DNA of 64,000 nucleotides from Cupriavidus sp. U2 (GCF_009663685.2 NZ_RCOG02000019.1:41011-105010); one strand, 5' to 3'; positions 25,207-36,414 are shown, counted from the stretch's first letter. Numbers and translations are program-made. Notes: a model not told the origin generated them from the sequence alone.

Positions 25207-25250
25207 CGCCGGAACATCCGCCATGGATGTTCCGGCGTCTTTCGTTTCTG
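25207..25250 (+). terminator. Rho-independent terminator after the Q/G-rich gene
   Basis: CGCCGGAACATCC (25207-25219) and GGATGTTCCGGCG (25225-25237) form a perfect 13-pair stem with a five-base loop, followed by a T-rich tail. The stem lies about 100 bases after the stop. Confidence 0.85.
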
Positions 25251-25298
25251 GTTGGGCAGGCGTATCTTGCTTATTTGCTCGGGCTTGCAACCCCCTGC

Positions 25299-26303
25299 TC
25301 AGCCTAGCCGGCCCGACACCACCGCCAACGCCTGCCGCCACACTTCACGCTGCTGTTCGAGATAGTCGATGGCCTGCCGGCCGGTCAGGCTCAGCGGCTC
25401 GGCGCCGTCCTGCGCCAGGCGCTGCCGCAGCGATGGCTCGCGCAGTAGCCGGGCCAGTCGCGCGGACAACGCGATGCGGCGTACCTCTGGCACGCCAGGG
25501 GACGCCAGCACGCCATACCAGGCGTCTTGCTGCATGCCCGCAATGCCCGCTTCGGCAAATGTCGGCACCGCCGGTGCCAGCGGACTACGCGCCCTGCCCG
25601 TCACCGCCAGGGCACGCACGCGGCCTTGCCGCATCAATGGCAACGCGGCCTGCAAGGTACTGACGAGCACTGCCACGTGCCCGCCCTGCAAGTCCACCAG
25701 CGCACGCGCGCTGCCGGGATACGGAACATGGGCCATGAAGACGCCGGCCTGCCGGCACATCAGTTCACCCACCAGATGGGCGCTGGAATGCATGCCAAGC
25801 GAGGCATAGGCGATGTCGCCGGGACGTTCCCGGGCATCGTCGAGCAGGCGTTGCAGCGTGGCGCGAGCCTGCTCCGGCTGCGAGCGCGTGCCGTCGCCCG
25901 CCATCAGCAGCACGTGGGGCGTGCTGGCAACGATCGCCAGCGGATGCAGCTGGCGCGCCGGCGCCTCGGGGCTGCTGGCCAGCAGCGGCCCGATGCTGAC
26001 CGAGCCGACCGTGCCCAGCAGCAGCGTCTGGCGGTCGGCGCCCGCGCGTGCGGCTTCATGCATTGCAATCTGGCCAGAGGCACCCGGTCGATTGTCGACG
26101 ACCGTGGGCTCGCCGTCGGCGCCAAGACCGTCCGCCACGATGCGCGCGACATGGTCCGCGCCGCCACCGGCGGCATAGCCCACCAATAGATGCAGTGGCG
26201 TAACGTGAGACGGAAACGGGGCAGCGGCGGCAGGCCGCCACGGACGCGCGAACGGCATGGCCAGCAATGCCGCAGTGACGCGCCGGCGAGCACGAACTGA
26301 CAT
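25299..26303 (-). CDS. Bug-family tripartite tricarboxylate transporter receptor
   Basis: A 334-residue periplasmic solute-binding protein. The signal segment is MSVRARRRVTAALLAMPFARPW or close to it. The Bug fold shows in LHLLVGYAAGGGADHVARIV, VVDNRPGASGQIAMHEAARA, and HVPYPGSARALVDLQGGHVA. It is more divergent than the other two receptors in the window. ATG 26303 fixes the signal peptide. It lies downstream of the lipoprotein hydrolase in the same direction (112-base gap) and could bind the product of that enzyme. No TctA/TctB membrane subunits are present here, as is usual for orphan Bug proteins. Confidence 0.85.
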   Translation of the reverse strand: MSVRARRRVTAALLAMPFARPWRPAAAAPFPSHVTPLHLLVGYAAGGGADHVARIVADGLGADGEPTVVDNRPGASGQIAMHEAARAGADRQTLLLGTVGSVSIGPLLASSPEAPARQLHPLAIVASTPHVLLMAGDGTRSQPEQARATLQRLLDDARERPGDIAYASLGMHSSAHLVGELMCRQAGVFMAHVPYPGSARALVDLQGGHVAVLVSTLQAALPLMRQGRVRALAVTGRARSPLAPAVPTFAEAGIAGMQQDAWYGVLASPGVPEVRRIALSARLARLLREPSLRQRLAQDGAEPLSLTGRQAIDYLEQQREVWRQALAVVSGRLG

Positions 26304-26414
26304 GAAGGCGGCGGCATGTGTCGGGAAAACTGCGGCATCGTAGCACCGCGCGCCAACGTCTGCCGCCCGGACAAACCCGCCGGACGATATCAACGTGTCC
26401 AGGCGCCCGTCATC

Positions 26415-27542
26415 TCATTGCTGCGGGGCGCGACAGGCCGCCCCGTTGCCGTTGGCGGCGGGGTCCATGCCGAAGACCGCCTGCGCGCCGCACTGCGAAC
26501 CGAACATGCGGGCCTGGTCATGCCCCACGCCCACCACCTCGAACGATTGGTGCGCGCTGGCCTGCCCCGGCGTGGCCAACACCTGCTCATAGCGCCAGTA
26601 AGCGCGTGCCCGCTGCAGGCGCGTGGGACCTTCGGCTTCGGCGCCGCAAGCCTTGTCCAGAACCCGATGGTTGGGATCGTTGTCTTCGCTGCCCACCATG
26701 TAGGTGACCTGGCGCTGCATGTAGCGCCGATAGAGCGTCATGCCATCGGCGCCGCGCGCGTAAGCCACCATGTCGCGCATGCCATAGCGGTACTTGTCGT
26801 AATCGGCACAGGTACTGGTGTTGTATGGCGCGAAGCGGCGGTAATCCGGCGCCACCGGACGGTCCGGCGTGAAGTACAGATAGGACGACGGATTCGCCAC
26901 CACGTAGCGCAGGTCGATGCCGGACGCCCGCACCTTCTCGTCCACGTTGTTCAGCACGGCGTACCGATGCACGATCTGCGCCCCGCCCGAATGGCCGGCC
27001 ACGGTGACCTTGCGCACCATCGGCAGGCGCTGCCTGTCGGTGACGTAGGCCAGCAGATCGTCGATCACCTGCAGCGAACTGACGCCTGCGCCGGGGCCGG
27101 ACACCGCGTCTTCGCCGCCGATCCAGCCCTGCACGGTCCACACCGGCATGTTGTCGAAATGCTTGGCGGCGTCGGGCGTGCCCGGGAAATTGGGCGCCAC
27201 CAGCAGCACCTCGTCGGGGTTCCGGCCGCTGGCCTTCAACAAGGCCGCGCCCGCGTCGTAGTAGTCGTCGCCATTGCGCTGCAAGCCATGCTGCACGAAT
27301 ACCACTTCACGGATACCGCGCAGGTCGCCGTTCAGCGCGTGATTGGCATAGACCGGAAAGTCATACCCAGCCCCGTTGCCCAGGTGCACGCGCTGCCACT
27401 GCGGCTTGACTGCCGGTGCGCCGGCGGCGCGGGGTGTGGCAGCCATGGCAGCCGTTGTGCCGGTCTGGCCGGCACAACCGGCCAGCACCGAGACCACCGC
27501 TACCACGGCGGTGACGGCCAAATATTGCGTAATGCGGCGCAT
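26415..27542 (-). CDS. Lipoprotein alpha/beta-hydrolase
   Basis: A 375-residue exported hydrolase. MRRITQYLAVTAVVAVVSVL followed by AGC is a lipoprotein signal with a lipobox at about residue 22. The alpha/beta-hydrolase nucleophile elbow is GHSGG in KVTVAGHSGGAQIVHRYAVL. VVFVQHGLQRNGDDYYDAG supplies the oxyanion region, and VVGVGHDQARMF near the end supplies the candidate His. Substrate is unknown; esters or peptides are possible. Its promoter shares a long operator with the tannase-family gene at 31364, so both appear to be controlled by the divergent LysR regulator at 27668. A Bug receptor follows it. Confidence 0.75.
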   Translation of the reverse strand: MRRITQYLAVTAVVAVVSVLAGCAGQTGTTAAMAATPRAAGAPAVKPQWQRVHLGNGAGYDFPVYANHALNGDLRGIREVVFVQHGLQRNGDDYYDAGAALLKASGRNPDEVLLVAPNFPGTPDAAKHFDNMPVWTVQGWIGGEDAVSGPGAGVSSLQVIDDLLAYVTDRQRLPMVRKVTVAGHSGGAQIVHRYAVLNNVDEKVRASGIDLRYVVANPSSYLYFTPDRPVAPDYRRFAPYNTSTCADYDKYRYGMRDMVAYARGADGMTLYRRYMQRQVTYMVGSEDNDPNHRVLDKACGAEAEGPTRLQRARAYWRYEQVLATPGQASAHQSFEVVGVGHDQARMFGSQCGAQAVFGMDPAANGNGAACRAPQQ

Positions 27543-27616
27543 GAAGCTGTCTCCTTTGATGTTCTGGCCGCCCGCGCGCATCGGGCGAAACGCCAATACT
27601 ACGGCCACGCCGGCCG

Positions 27617-27656
27617 CACGTAAAATATATGCCTCCCAAGACTTCCATATTTTATG
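27617..27656. promoter_or_regulatory. LysR operator copy 1, between hydrolase and regulator
   Basis: Read on the minus strand: CATAAAATATG (27656-27646), 12 bases, then GGCATATATTTTACGTG (27633-27617). The same arrangement, with the 17-base block identical and the 12-base spacer length kept, recurs at 31437-31475 upstream of the tannase-family gene. The 17-base block ends 75 bases upstream of the hydrolase start here and 73 bases upstream of the esterase start there. Confidence 0.7.
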
Positions 27657-27667
27657 AATATAGATCC

Positions 27668-28615
27668 ATGGAGCTGAGACATCTGCGTTACTTCCTGGCC
27701 GTGGCGGAAACCCGGTCCGTCACGCGCGCCGCCGAACAGCTTGGCATTCAGCAACCTCCGCTTTCGCAGCAACTCAAGGCGCTGGAAGCCGAACTTGGCG
27801 TGACCTTGTTCGAACGGCTGCCGCGCGGCGTGGCGCTCACGCCTGCCGGCACGGCGCTGCATGCCGATGCGGTGGACCTGTTCGCCCGGATCGAGCAGAT
27901 GCGCGCACGCATGCAGCGCATGGCGCGGGGCGACGAAGGGGCGCTGGCCATCGGCTTCACCAGTTCCGCGGCCGCCCACAAGCTCACGCCCGAGGTACTG
28001 CGTGCCTGCCGCCGGCACTTTCCGCGCGTGGCGCTGTCCCTGACCGAATGCAACGCCGCGGAAGCCATCGAACGGCTGGCCGACGGCACGCTGAACGCCG
28101 CCCTGCTGCGCGCACCGGTATCGCATCCCGAAGGCGTGCGCTTCGACCTGCTGCTGGAAGAGGAGATGGCGATTGCGTTGCCGCTCGATCACGCCCTGCT
28201 GCGGCGCCGGGCGTTGCGCGGCCAGAACGCTGGGGCGCCTGTGTCGCTGAGCGAGCTGGCATCCGACCCGTTCATCCTGGTACGGCGACCGGGCGCGCCG
28301 GGCATGTACGGCGACCTGCTGCGCGAATGCGAGGCGCTTGGCTTCACGCCACGCATCGGCGCCGAAGTCGAACGGATGCTGACCAACCTGAATCTCGTGG
28401 CGGCCGGTGCCGGCGTGAGTGTGGTACCGGCATCCATGGCCGGCCTGAACCGTCACGGCGTGGCCTACTGCCGGATGGTCGAGGCCGACCGGCTGCGCGC
28501 ACCGCTGACGCTCGGCTACCGCGAGGGCCAGGATGACGCTGCGCTGACGGCACTGGTGGCGCTGACCCACCGCATCGCCACACGCCACCGCAAGACCGCG
28601 CAGGAAGAAGCATAG
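27668..28615 (+). CDS. LysR-type regulator of the hydrolase/esterase pair
   Basis: A 315-residue LysR regulator. The N-terminal winged HTH is textbook (MELRHLRYFLAVAETRSVTR then LGIQQPPLSQQLKALEAELG), followed by a periplasmic-binding-like effector domain with ALAIGFTSSAAAHKLTPEVL and SVVPASMAG. ATG 27668 is chosen over an upstream in-frame codon because it matches family starts. It is divergent from the hydrolase, with an operator just before its own start, so autoregulation is likely. The repeated operator upstream of the 31364 gene makes that gene a second target. Confidence 0.92.
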   Translation: MELRHLRYFLAVAETRSVTRAAEQLGIQQPPLSQQLKALEAELGVTLFERLPRGVALTPAGTALHADAVDLFARIEQMRARMQRMARGDEGALAIGFTSSAAAHKLTPEVLRACRRHFPRVALSLTECNAAEAIERLADGTLNAALLRAPVSHPEGVRFDLLLEEEMAIALPLDHALLRRRALRGQNAGAPVSLSELASDPFILVRRPGAPGMYGDLLRECEALGFTPRIGAEVERMLTNLNLVAAGAGVSVVPASMAGLNRHGVAYCRMVEADRLRAPLTLGYREGQDDAALTALVALTHRIATRHRKTAQEEA

Positions 28616-28672
28616 CTGCCAGCCGGGATCGCCCCAACGCTCCCGCGAGCACGGGGGCGATCCCCTGGCAGC
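28615..28672. terminator. Long hairpin between convergent genes
   Basis: GCTGCCAG plus GGGATCGCCCC on the left pairs with GGGGCGATCCC plus CTGGCAGC on the right, with a two-base bulge and an 18-base loop. It fills the gap between the LysR stop and the esterase stop. There is no T run, so it may be a bidirectional stall or an RNA-stabilising hairpin. Confidence 0.45.
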
Positions 28673-28682
28673 GCGGCGCGCG

Positions 28683-31364
28683 TCAGTGCAGCAACCCGAC
28701 CTCGAAGCGCCCGGCGGCCGTGCCGATCAGCAGGCCGCTGTTGTACAGGTAGGACGCGACCACCCCACCCGTTGCACCGATCACGCCCGGCACCGGACTG
28801 TTGTAGGCCAGCGTGCCAGACGCTCCGTTACGCGCGATGCGCGTGCCGTTCAGGTCGGCATTGACCTGCTCGCCTGTGGTGGCCATCACGCGATAGGCGC
28901 CATCGGCGGCGCCGGCCGCCAGCCCTGCCGTCGATTGCTGCGCGTAGATGTTCATGCCGTACGCCGTGGCCGAACGCGTCAGGACCACCGGTACCGGCAC
29001 CCCATTGACCATGCCGCTGATCAGCGACCCGCTCAGCGCGCCATCTCCCGCCGCGATGGTGCCGCCCACGAAGTAATCGAACGCGTTGCGGGCAGCGTTC
29101 CATACGATGTAGCCCTTGGTCGTGTTCGTACACGCGGCGTCATAGACGATATAGCCGCCGCTGGCCGTGGCCGCGCACGTCTGCCAGGTGGCCGCCGACG
29201 ACCGCAACCGCGCCGAGCCGTTGCGCACTGTGACCGATCCGTCGGCGACGGCGGTCTGGATGCCGTTGACGTTGTAGATATCGGCCACCGCCTTGTAGTC
29301 GGCAGAAACGTTCTGGAACGCCACCAGCGGCAGGAACCCGCCCCCCGATACCGGCTTGACGCCGCCCGCCAGCACACCGCCGCCGGTCAACGAGAACTGC
29401 GCACCGTTTTCATCGCTGGCGTACGTGCAGCCACCCAGCGAGACGAGCTGTCCGTTCAGCACGGTGCTGGCCGCACGCTGGGCGCTGGCATCGATGGTCA
29501 CGGTGTACTTGAGCGTGGCGGGGTCGATGCGGACCGACAGTTCCTCGCCATTGGTGTTGCCGCCCTTCCAGGTGGTGGCCACCGACGGCAGGTTCAGGCA
29601 GGACTGCACGATGCCCGAAGCCCCTTCGCACGTGTAGTTGACGGCGGCGTCCGCGCTGCCGGTGCCCTTGTACCTGGGCCACGACGGGTACTGGCACAGC
29701 GGCCGGGTGCGGCCGTAGGTGCCCGCGTTGGTGTCCATCACTTCACGGGTACCCGGCGCCACGCCCATCTCGACCCAGTTCTCGAGTGCGGTCAGCGAAT
29801 TCCACGCCGGCAGGAAGCTGCCCGTACCGTGGCCCATGCCGGGCACGGTATAGAAACGGATGCCCTGGTCCACCGCCGCTTGCCCTACCTGCGAAATGAC
29901 GGCCTTGTACCACGCGATGGTGGAATTGGGGCTGATGACTTCGTCGGCCAGACCGTGCAGCATGATCAGGCGGCCACCCCTGGACAGGAAGGCGGACAGG
30001 TCGGGGTTCGTGGCGTCGGTCAGCGCGGACACCGCCTGCACGCGCGACGTCCAGGTACCTGGACTGGCCGGATCGAAAGTCAGCGCATCGAACGTGGCAT
30101 TGCGGGTGACGAAGTACTTCACCCACTGGTCGCCGGTCACGTACATGTTGGCGTCCGCCGTGGTGGCCGGATTGCCCGGCACCGCGCGCGTTCCAAGGTC
30201 ACGCGTGGTGAATGGCCCCGCCACCAGCGCGCCTTCCATGAGGTTGTAGCCGCCGGCAACCGTCACGCCATTGGCCAGCGGATAGCCGAGCTGCAGCGGC
30301 TGCTCGATGGTCTTGACCGTAGCGATCTGCGCATCGGACAGGCACGTGTCGCCGGTATCGGCGCCACCCGCGCAACGCAGGCTGGCCAGCACCTGCATGG
30401 CGCCCACGCGGCAGCCCTCCACGTTACTGACTACCTTGTCGGCCACGCCGTCGAGCGTGTCGCACGCGTCCATGGCCGCCTTCTGCACCATCAGCGTCTT
30501 GTTGATATTGAGCCAGCCTGCACCGCCATTGAGGTACAGCGCGCGCCCCACCGCCACGTTCGACAGCCGCGTGCCCGTGTAGTTGAGCGCGGGCTCGTTG
30601 GCGATCACGCCGGCGTAGTCCGCCGGCCATCGCTGGATATAGCGCAGTGCATCGCGGCCGCCCGTCGAGGTGCCGAGGAAATACGCACGCACCGGCGCCT
30701 TGCCATAGCGTTGCGTGATCAGCGCGATCGCCACATCGTGCGTTTTCTTGAGCGTGTCGCCGCCATAGTTGGCCAGTTGCTCGTCATTGGTGGCAAAGCG
30801 GCCATCGGTGATGCTGGAACTCTGGTGACCCGAGTCGTCGCCCCACGTGGCGTAGCCGCGCGACAGCGGTGCGGGGTCGCCGGGCAAGGCAAAGCGCACG
30901 GTCTCGGTGCCGTCGATCAGCGTGCCGTCAAAGCCGCCACCGCCGAACTGGATGCCCTTGCCATTCCACTGCGTGGGCAGATTGACGGCGAAGCGGATGC
31001 TGGACGCCGACGCATCGACCGGGGCAATCGCGCCGCGCACCTGGCAGTACTCCCCCAACGAGTTGCCGGGGGCATCGGCCGCGATCAGCGTGGCCTTGCT
31101 GACGGTGGCGCCGCCCGAAGCCAGGGCCAGGCTCGATGCCGGCAGGCTCGCGCCATTGAGCGCGTTGCAGGCCTCCAGCGCACTGAGGGCCGGGACGGCC
31201 GGTGCCGGTCCCGCATCACCGCCGGCCCCGGTGTTGCCCGTGTTGCCTGGGGTGGCCGTGGCGGGCGCATCCTCGCCGCCACCGCAGGCGGACACCAGCA
31301 GTGCCATGGAAAATGCGGCGGCCAGCCGCCACGCGGGGTGGCTGCCCATGTATCCGGTTGTCAT
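28683..31364 (-). CDS. Tannase/feruloyl-esterase family lipoprotein with extra C-terminal domain
   Basis: An 893-residue exported esterase. SMALLVSACGGGED gives a lipobox near residue 27. The tannase-type catalytic core (about 60-585) has YFLGTSTGGRDALRYIQRWP with Ser233, HGLADEVISPNSTIAWY with Asp474, and YTVPGMGHGTGSF with His512. In family members Ser is preceded by Cys and His followed by Cys, joined as a disulfide (CS-D-HC motif); here these are Thr232 and Gly513. After the core, about 300 residues of beta-rich, glycine-rich sequence form an extra module without a recognised family. It could hydrolyse aromatic esters and feed the pob/pca pathway next door. Its promoter has the shared LysR operator. 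Confidence 0.85.
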   Translation of the reverse strand: MTTGYMGSHPAWRLAAAFSMALLVSACGGGEDAPATATPGNTGNTGAGGDAGPAPAVPALSALEACNALNGASLPASSLALASGGATVSKATLIAADAPGNSLGEYCQVRGAIAPVDASASSIRFAVNLPTQWNGKGIQFGGGGFDGTLIDGTETVRFALPGDPAPLSRGYATWGDDSGHQSSSITDGRFATNDEQLANYGGDTLKKTHDVAIALITQRYGKAPVRAYFLGTSTGGRDALRYIQRWPADYAGVIANEPALNYTGTRLSNVAVGRALYLNGGAGWLNINKTLMVQKAAMDACDTLDGVADKVVSNVEGCRVGAMQVLASLRCAGGADTGDTCLSDAQIATVKTIEQPLQLGYPLANGVTVAGGYNLMEGALVAGPFTTRDLGTRAVPGNPATTADANMYVTGDQWVKYFVTRNATFDALTFDPASPGTWTSRVQAVSALTDATNPDLSAFLSRGGRLIMLHGLADEVISPNSTIAWYKAVISQVGQAAVDQGIRFYTVPGMGHGTGSFLPAWNSLTALENWVEMGVAPGTREVMDTNAGTYGRTRPLCQYPSWPRYKGTGSADAAVNYTCEGASGIVQSCLNLPSVATTWKGGNTNGEELSVRIDPATLKYTVTIDASAQRAASTVLNGQLVSLGGCTYASDENGAQFSLTGGGVLAGGVKPVSGGGFLPLVAFQNVSADYKAVADIYNVNGIQTAVADGSVTVRNGSARLRSSAATWQTCAATASGGYIVYDAACTNTTKGYIVWNAARNAFDYFVGGTIAAGDGALSGSLISGMVNGVPVPVVLTRSATAYGMNIYAQQSTAGLAAGAADGAYRVMATTGEQVNADLNGTRIARNGASGTLAYNSPVPGVIGATGGVVASYLYNSGLLIGTAAGRFEVGLLH

Positions 31365-31436
31365 CGTTCGTCTCCTCCAGTCCAGCCGGTACTTGTGCCG
31401 GCATGCTGGAGCGAGACGGTATCACCGGGGTGATGC

Positions 31437-31475
31437 CACGTAAAATATATGCCAACCTATCCATTCATATTTATG
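31437..31475. promoter_or_regulatory. LysR operator copy 2, upstream of the tannase-family gene
   Basis: Read on the minus strand: CATAAATATG (31475-31466), 12 bases, then GGCATATATTTTACGTG (31453-31437). It matches copy 1 in the 17-base block exactly and in the spacing. It lies in the 129-base gap between pobA's end and the esterase start, so the esterase has its own promoter separate from pobA. Confidence 0.7.
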
Positions 31476-31493
31476 GCATATGGATACGTGCCT

Positions 31494-33713
<2,220 letters not shown>

Positions 33714-33737
33714 GCCCCGATGCGGCTGCGGCGCGCG

Positions 33738-34916
33738 TCACGCGCGCGGCTTGTCAACGTCCGCGAAGATTTCCTCGGCCATATGGAAGGCCGAATTGGC
33801 GGCCGGCACGCCGCAGTAGATGGCGGTCTGCAGCAATACCTCCTTGATCTCGTCGCGCGTCACACCGTTGTTGGCCGCCGCGCGCAGATGCAGCTTCAGC
33901 TCCTCCGAACGGTTCAGCGCCACCATCATCGCGATGGTCACCAGGCTACGCGTATGGCGCGGCAGGCCTTCGCGCGTCCAGATCTCGCCCCACGCATAGC
34001 GCGTGATCAGGTTCTGGAACTCCTCGTTCAGCGGCGTCAGCTTCTGCAGCGAACGGTCCACGTGGGCGCTGCCCAGCACCGCGCGGCGCACCGACAGACC
34101 CGCCTCGTAGCGCGCGTGGTCATCGGTTACGGGCAAGCGGCCATGGATGAAGTCCAGCAGCGCCGCCGTGAATCGCCCGGGCTGCTCGCGGTTGGAAAGA
34201 TGCGCGGCCGGCAGCTCGACATAGCGTGCGCCGGGGATGGCATCGGCCAGCGCCCTGCCCTCGGCGGCGGTGGTCGATGGATCGTCGCTGCCGGCAATCA
34301 CCAGCACCGGCACCGCGATCGTCTTCACGGCCTCGCGCAGGTCGGCATCGCGCAGCGCGGTGCAGCCCAGCGCGTAGCCGCGCGGGTCCAGTCCCTGCAG
34401 CACCGCGCGCAGATCGTCCAGCGCGCCGCCCGCGGTACTGCGGAAACTCTCGGTGAACCAGCGGCCCAGCGAGGCATCGACCAGCGGCGCCATGCCGTCG
34501 CGCAACACCCCGTCGATGCGCGCGCGCCACGCATCCGCCGTGCCGATCTTCGGCGCCGTATTTGCGACGATGACCTTCGAGAACCGCCCGGGCGCATTCA
34601 CGGCCAGCCATTGACCAATCAGGCCACCGATCGACAGGCCGCAGAACACGGCCTGGTCCACCTGCAGTGCGTCCAGGATCGCCAGGACGTCGCGCCCCAG
34701 CACGTCGACCGTTGCCTCGGACGCATCGGTCGATGACCTGCCGTGTCCGCGCATGTCGTGGCGCACCACGCGGAAGCGGCCGGCCAGCGCATCGGCCTGC
34801 GGCTTCCACATGGTGTGGTCGGTACCCATCGAGTTCGAGAAGATGATGACGGGCGCGGTGTCGGGGCCGTCTACGGTATAGAACAGCCGGGCACCGGCGT
34901 GATCGAGGTAAGGCAA
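33738..34916 (-). CDS. pcaL: Fused 3-oxoadipate enol-lactonase / 4-carboxymuconolactone decarboxylase
   Basis: A 392-residue bifunctional enzyme. The N-terminal alpha/beta-hydrolase (about 1-260, PcaD type) has SNSMGTDHTMWKPQADALAG and the nucleophile in FCGLSIGGLIGQWLA. The C-terminal PcaC-type decarboxylase (about 265-390) has WTREGLPRHTRSLVTIAMMV and LKLHLRAAANNGVTRDEIKE, the AhpD-like fold. It performs two consecutive steps from 4-carboxymuconolactone to 3-oxoadipate. The pcaL fusion is known in actinobacteria and some Burkholderiales. It ends the pcaHGB-pcaL gene order and follows pcaB after a 12-base gap. Confidence 0.93.
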   Translation of the reverse strand: MPYLDHAGARLFYTVDGPDTAPVIIFSNSMGTDHTMWKPQADALAGRFRVVRHDMRGHGRSSTDASEATVDVLGRDVLAILDALQVDQAVFCGLSIGGLIGQWLAVNAPGRFSKVIVANTAPKIGTADAWRARIDGVLRDGMAPLVDASLGRWFTESFRSTAGGALDDLRAVLQGLDPRGYALGCTALRDADLREAVKTIAVPVLVIAGSDDPSTTAAEGRALADAIPGARYVELPAAHLSNREQPGRFTAALLDFIHGRLPVTDDHARYEAGLSVRRAVLGSAHVDRSLQKLTPLNEEFQNLITRYAWGEIWTREGLPRHTRSLVTIAMMVALNRSEELKLHLRAAANNGVTRDEIKEVLLQTAIYCGVPAANSAFHMAEEIFADVDKPRA

Positions 34917-34928
34917 GGTCGTCTCCAG

Positions 34929-36323
34929 TCAGGCGTGGTTGCGGTGCGCCCGCGCGTGCCGCCAGGCTTGCACGGCGGCATCGGCGAAGCTTGTGGATTG
35001 GCCCGCGTACTGCGCGGGGTCGCTGAGCCTGTCGAGCGTGGCGTCGTCGAGCAGGCCTCGGTGCGATGGATCGTCGGCCAGCGTGCGCGCCAGCGCGTCG
35101 CGCAGCGTCGTACCGTCGGCCACGGCGCGACGCGACGCCCGCTCCACCAGATGATGGGCGGGCAGCCGGCCGATGCGCCGGCCGAGTTCGAGCATGGCGG
35201 CTTCGCCAAGGATCAGGCCATGCGTGATATCCAGGTTCTGGCGCATGCGGGCAGCGTCAACCTGCAGGCCGGCCACCACGTCGGTCATCTGGCGCAACGC
35301 GCCGGCTGCCAGCGTGACGATCTGCGGCAACGTGTCCCACTCGGCCTGCCAGCCGCCCAGCGCGCGCTCGTGCTCCTGCGTCATGCCGGCCAGCATCGTG
35401 GCGACCAGGGGCGGCACCCGCACGGCAGCGGTCAGCACCGCCGCGCAGCCCACGGGGTTGCGCTTGTGCGGCATCGTGCTGGAGCCGCCCCGGCCCGGCC
35501 CCGATGGTTCCGCCACCTCGGCCACTTCGGTCTGCATCAGCAGCGAGATATCGCGCGCCATCTTTCCCAGCGTGCCGGTCAGCATGCCAAGCGTGGTGGC
35601 CACTTCGACCATGCGGTCGCGGTGCGCATGCCACGGCAGCGCGGGAAGATCGAGTTGCAGCCCCTGCGCAAGCTGCGCAGCCACGGCCGGCGCATCGTTG
35701 CCCAGGCTGGCCAGCGTGCCGGCCGCACCGCCGAACTGCAACGCCCGCCCGTGCGTGCGCGCCAGGTCGAGTCGGGCCAGATCGCGGCGCAAGGCATCGA
35801 GCCAGCCGGCGGCCTTCAGGCCAAACGTGGTGGGCAGCGCGTGCTGCAGCCAGGTGCGCGCCACCATCGGCGTGGCGCGATGGGCGACGGCCTGCGCCGC
35901 ACAGGCATCGCCAAGCGCCAGCAGGCCGGCGTCGATGTCCTGCAAGGCGTCGGCAAGCTGCAGCACCAATGCCGTATCGATGATGTCCTGGCTCGTGGCG
36001 CCCCAGTGCACGTAGCGGCCTGCTTCGGCATCGCGCTGCGTCACGGCGGCGGTCAGCTGCTTGACAAACGGAATCGCCAGGTTGCCAGCCGAGGCGGCGG
36101 CCTGCGCAAGCGCGTCGAAGTCGATGACCTGGGCCGGGTCGCCGGCACAGACCTGTTCGATGATCTGGGCGGCCGCTTCGGGAATGACGCCGCAGCGCGC
36201 CTCGGCGCGCGCCAGCGCGGCTTCCACATCGAGCATGCGGCGCACCGTGCCGGCGTCGGAAAAGATATCGAGCACGGCGGGGCTGCCGAACATCGGATCG
36301 GTCAGACGGGAAAACGTTGGCAT
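34929..36323 (-). CDS. pcaB: 3-carboxy-cis,cis-muconate cycloisomerase
   Basis: A 464-residue enzyme of the fumarase/aspartase superfamily that cyclises 3-carboxymuconate to the 4-carboxymuconolactone. The N-terminus is MPTFSRLTDPMFGSPAVLDI, typical of PcaB. The family signature is GGSSTMPHKRNPVGCA, with HWGATSQDIIDTALVLQLAD earlier. The start at 36323 matches homologues; the frame is open further upstream through a hairpin that separates it from pcaG. It is followed at once by pcaL. Confidence 0.94.
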   Translation of the reverse strand: MPTFSRLTDPMFGSPAVLDIFSDAGTVRRMLDVEAALARAEARCGVIPEAAAQIIEQVCAGDPAQVIDFDALAQAAASAGNLAIPFVKQLTAAVTQRDAEAGRYVHWGATSQDIIDTALVLQLADALQDIDAGLLALGDACAAQAVAHRATPMVARTWLQHALPTTFGLKAAGWLDALRRDLARLDLARTHGRALQFGGAAGTLASLGNDAPAVAAQLAQGLQLDLPALPWHAHRDRMVEVATTLGMLTGTLGKMARDISLLMQTEVAEVAEPSGPGRGGSSTMPHKRNPVGCAAVLTAAVRVPPLVATMLAGMTQEHERALGGWQAEWDTLPQIVTLAAGALRQMTDVVAGLQVDAARMRQNLDITHGLILGEAAMLELGRRIGRLPAHHLVERASRRAVADGTTLRDALARTLADDPSHRGLLDDATLDRLSDPAQYAGQSTSFADAAVQAWRHARAHRNHA

Positions 36324-36380
36324 GGTCGGTGGGGGGCGAACCGTTTGAGTTGCCGGCAAGGAATGCGCCGATTGTGATGC

Positions 36381-36414
36381 AAAACGCGGCACCGGTGTGA
36401 GCCGGCGCCGCGTT
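36381..36414 (-). terminator. Terminator-like hairpin between pcaG and pcaB
   Basis: AACGCGGC and GCCGCGTT with inner CCGG pairs form a stem (36383-36395 with 36402-36414), with one A-C mismatch and a six-base loop. On the minus strand, the direction of the pca genes, it is followed by a run of four T. It sits in a 120-base gap between pcaG and pcaB, and may reduce read-through so that the dioxygenase subunits are made in excess. Confidence 0.55.

Noticed and set aside
26304..26414. Possible small gene between the Bug receptor and lipoprotein hydrolase
   Set aside because: No open frame with a ribosome site in either direction; it is simple intergenic sequence.
28686..31433. A 915-codon plus-strand frame opposite the tannase-family gene
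   Set aside because: Arg/Gly/His-rich shadow with no recognisable domain. The esterase strand carries signal peptide, catalytic triad and operator.
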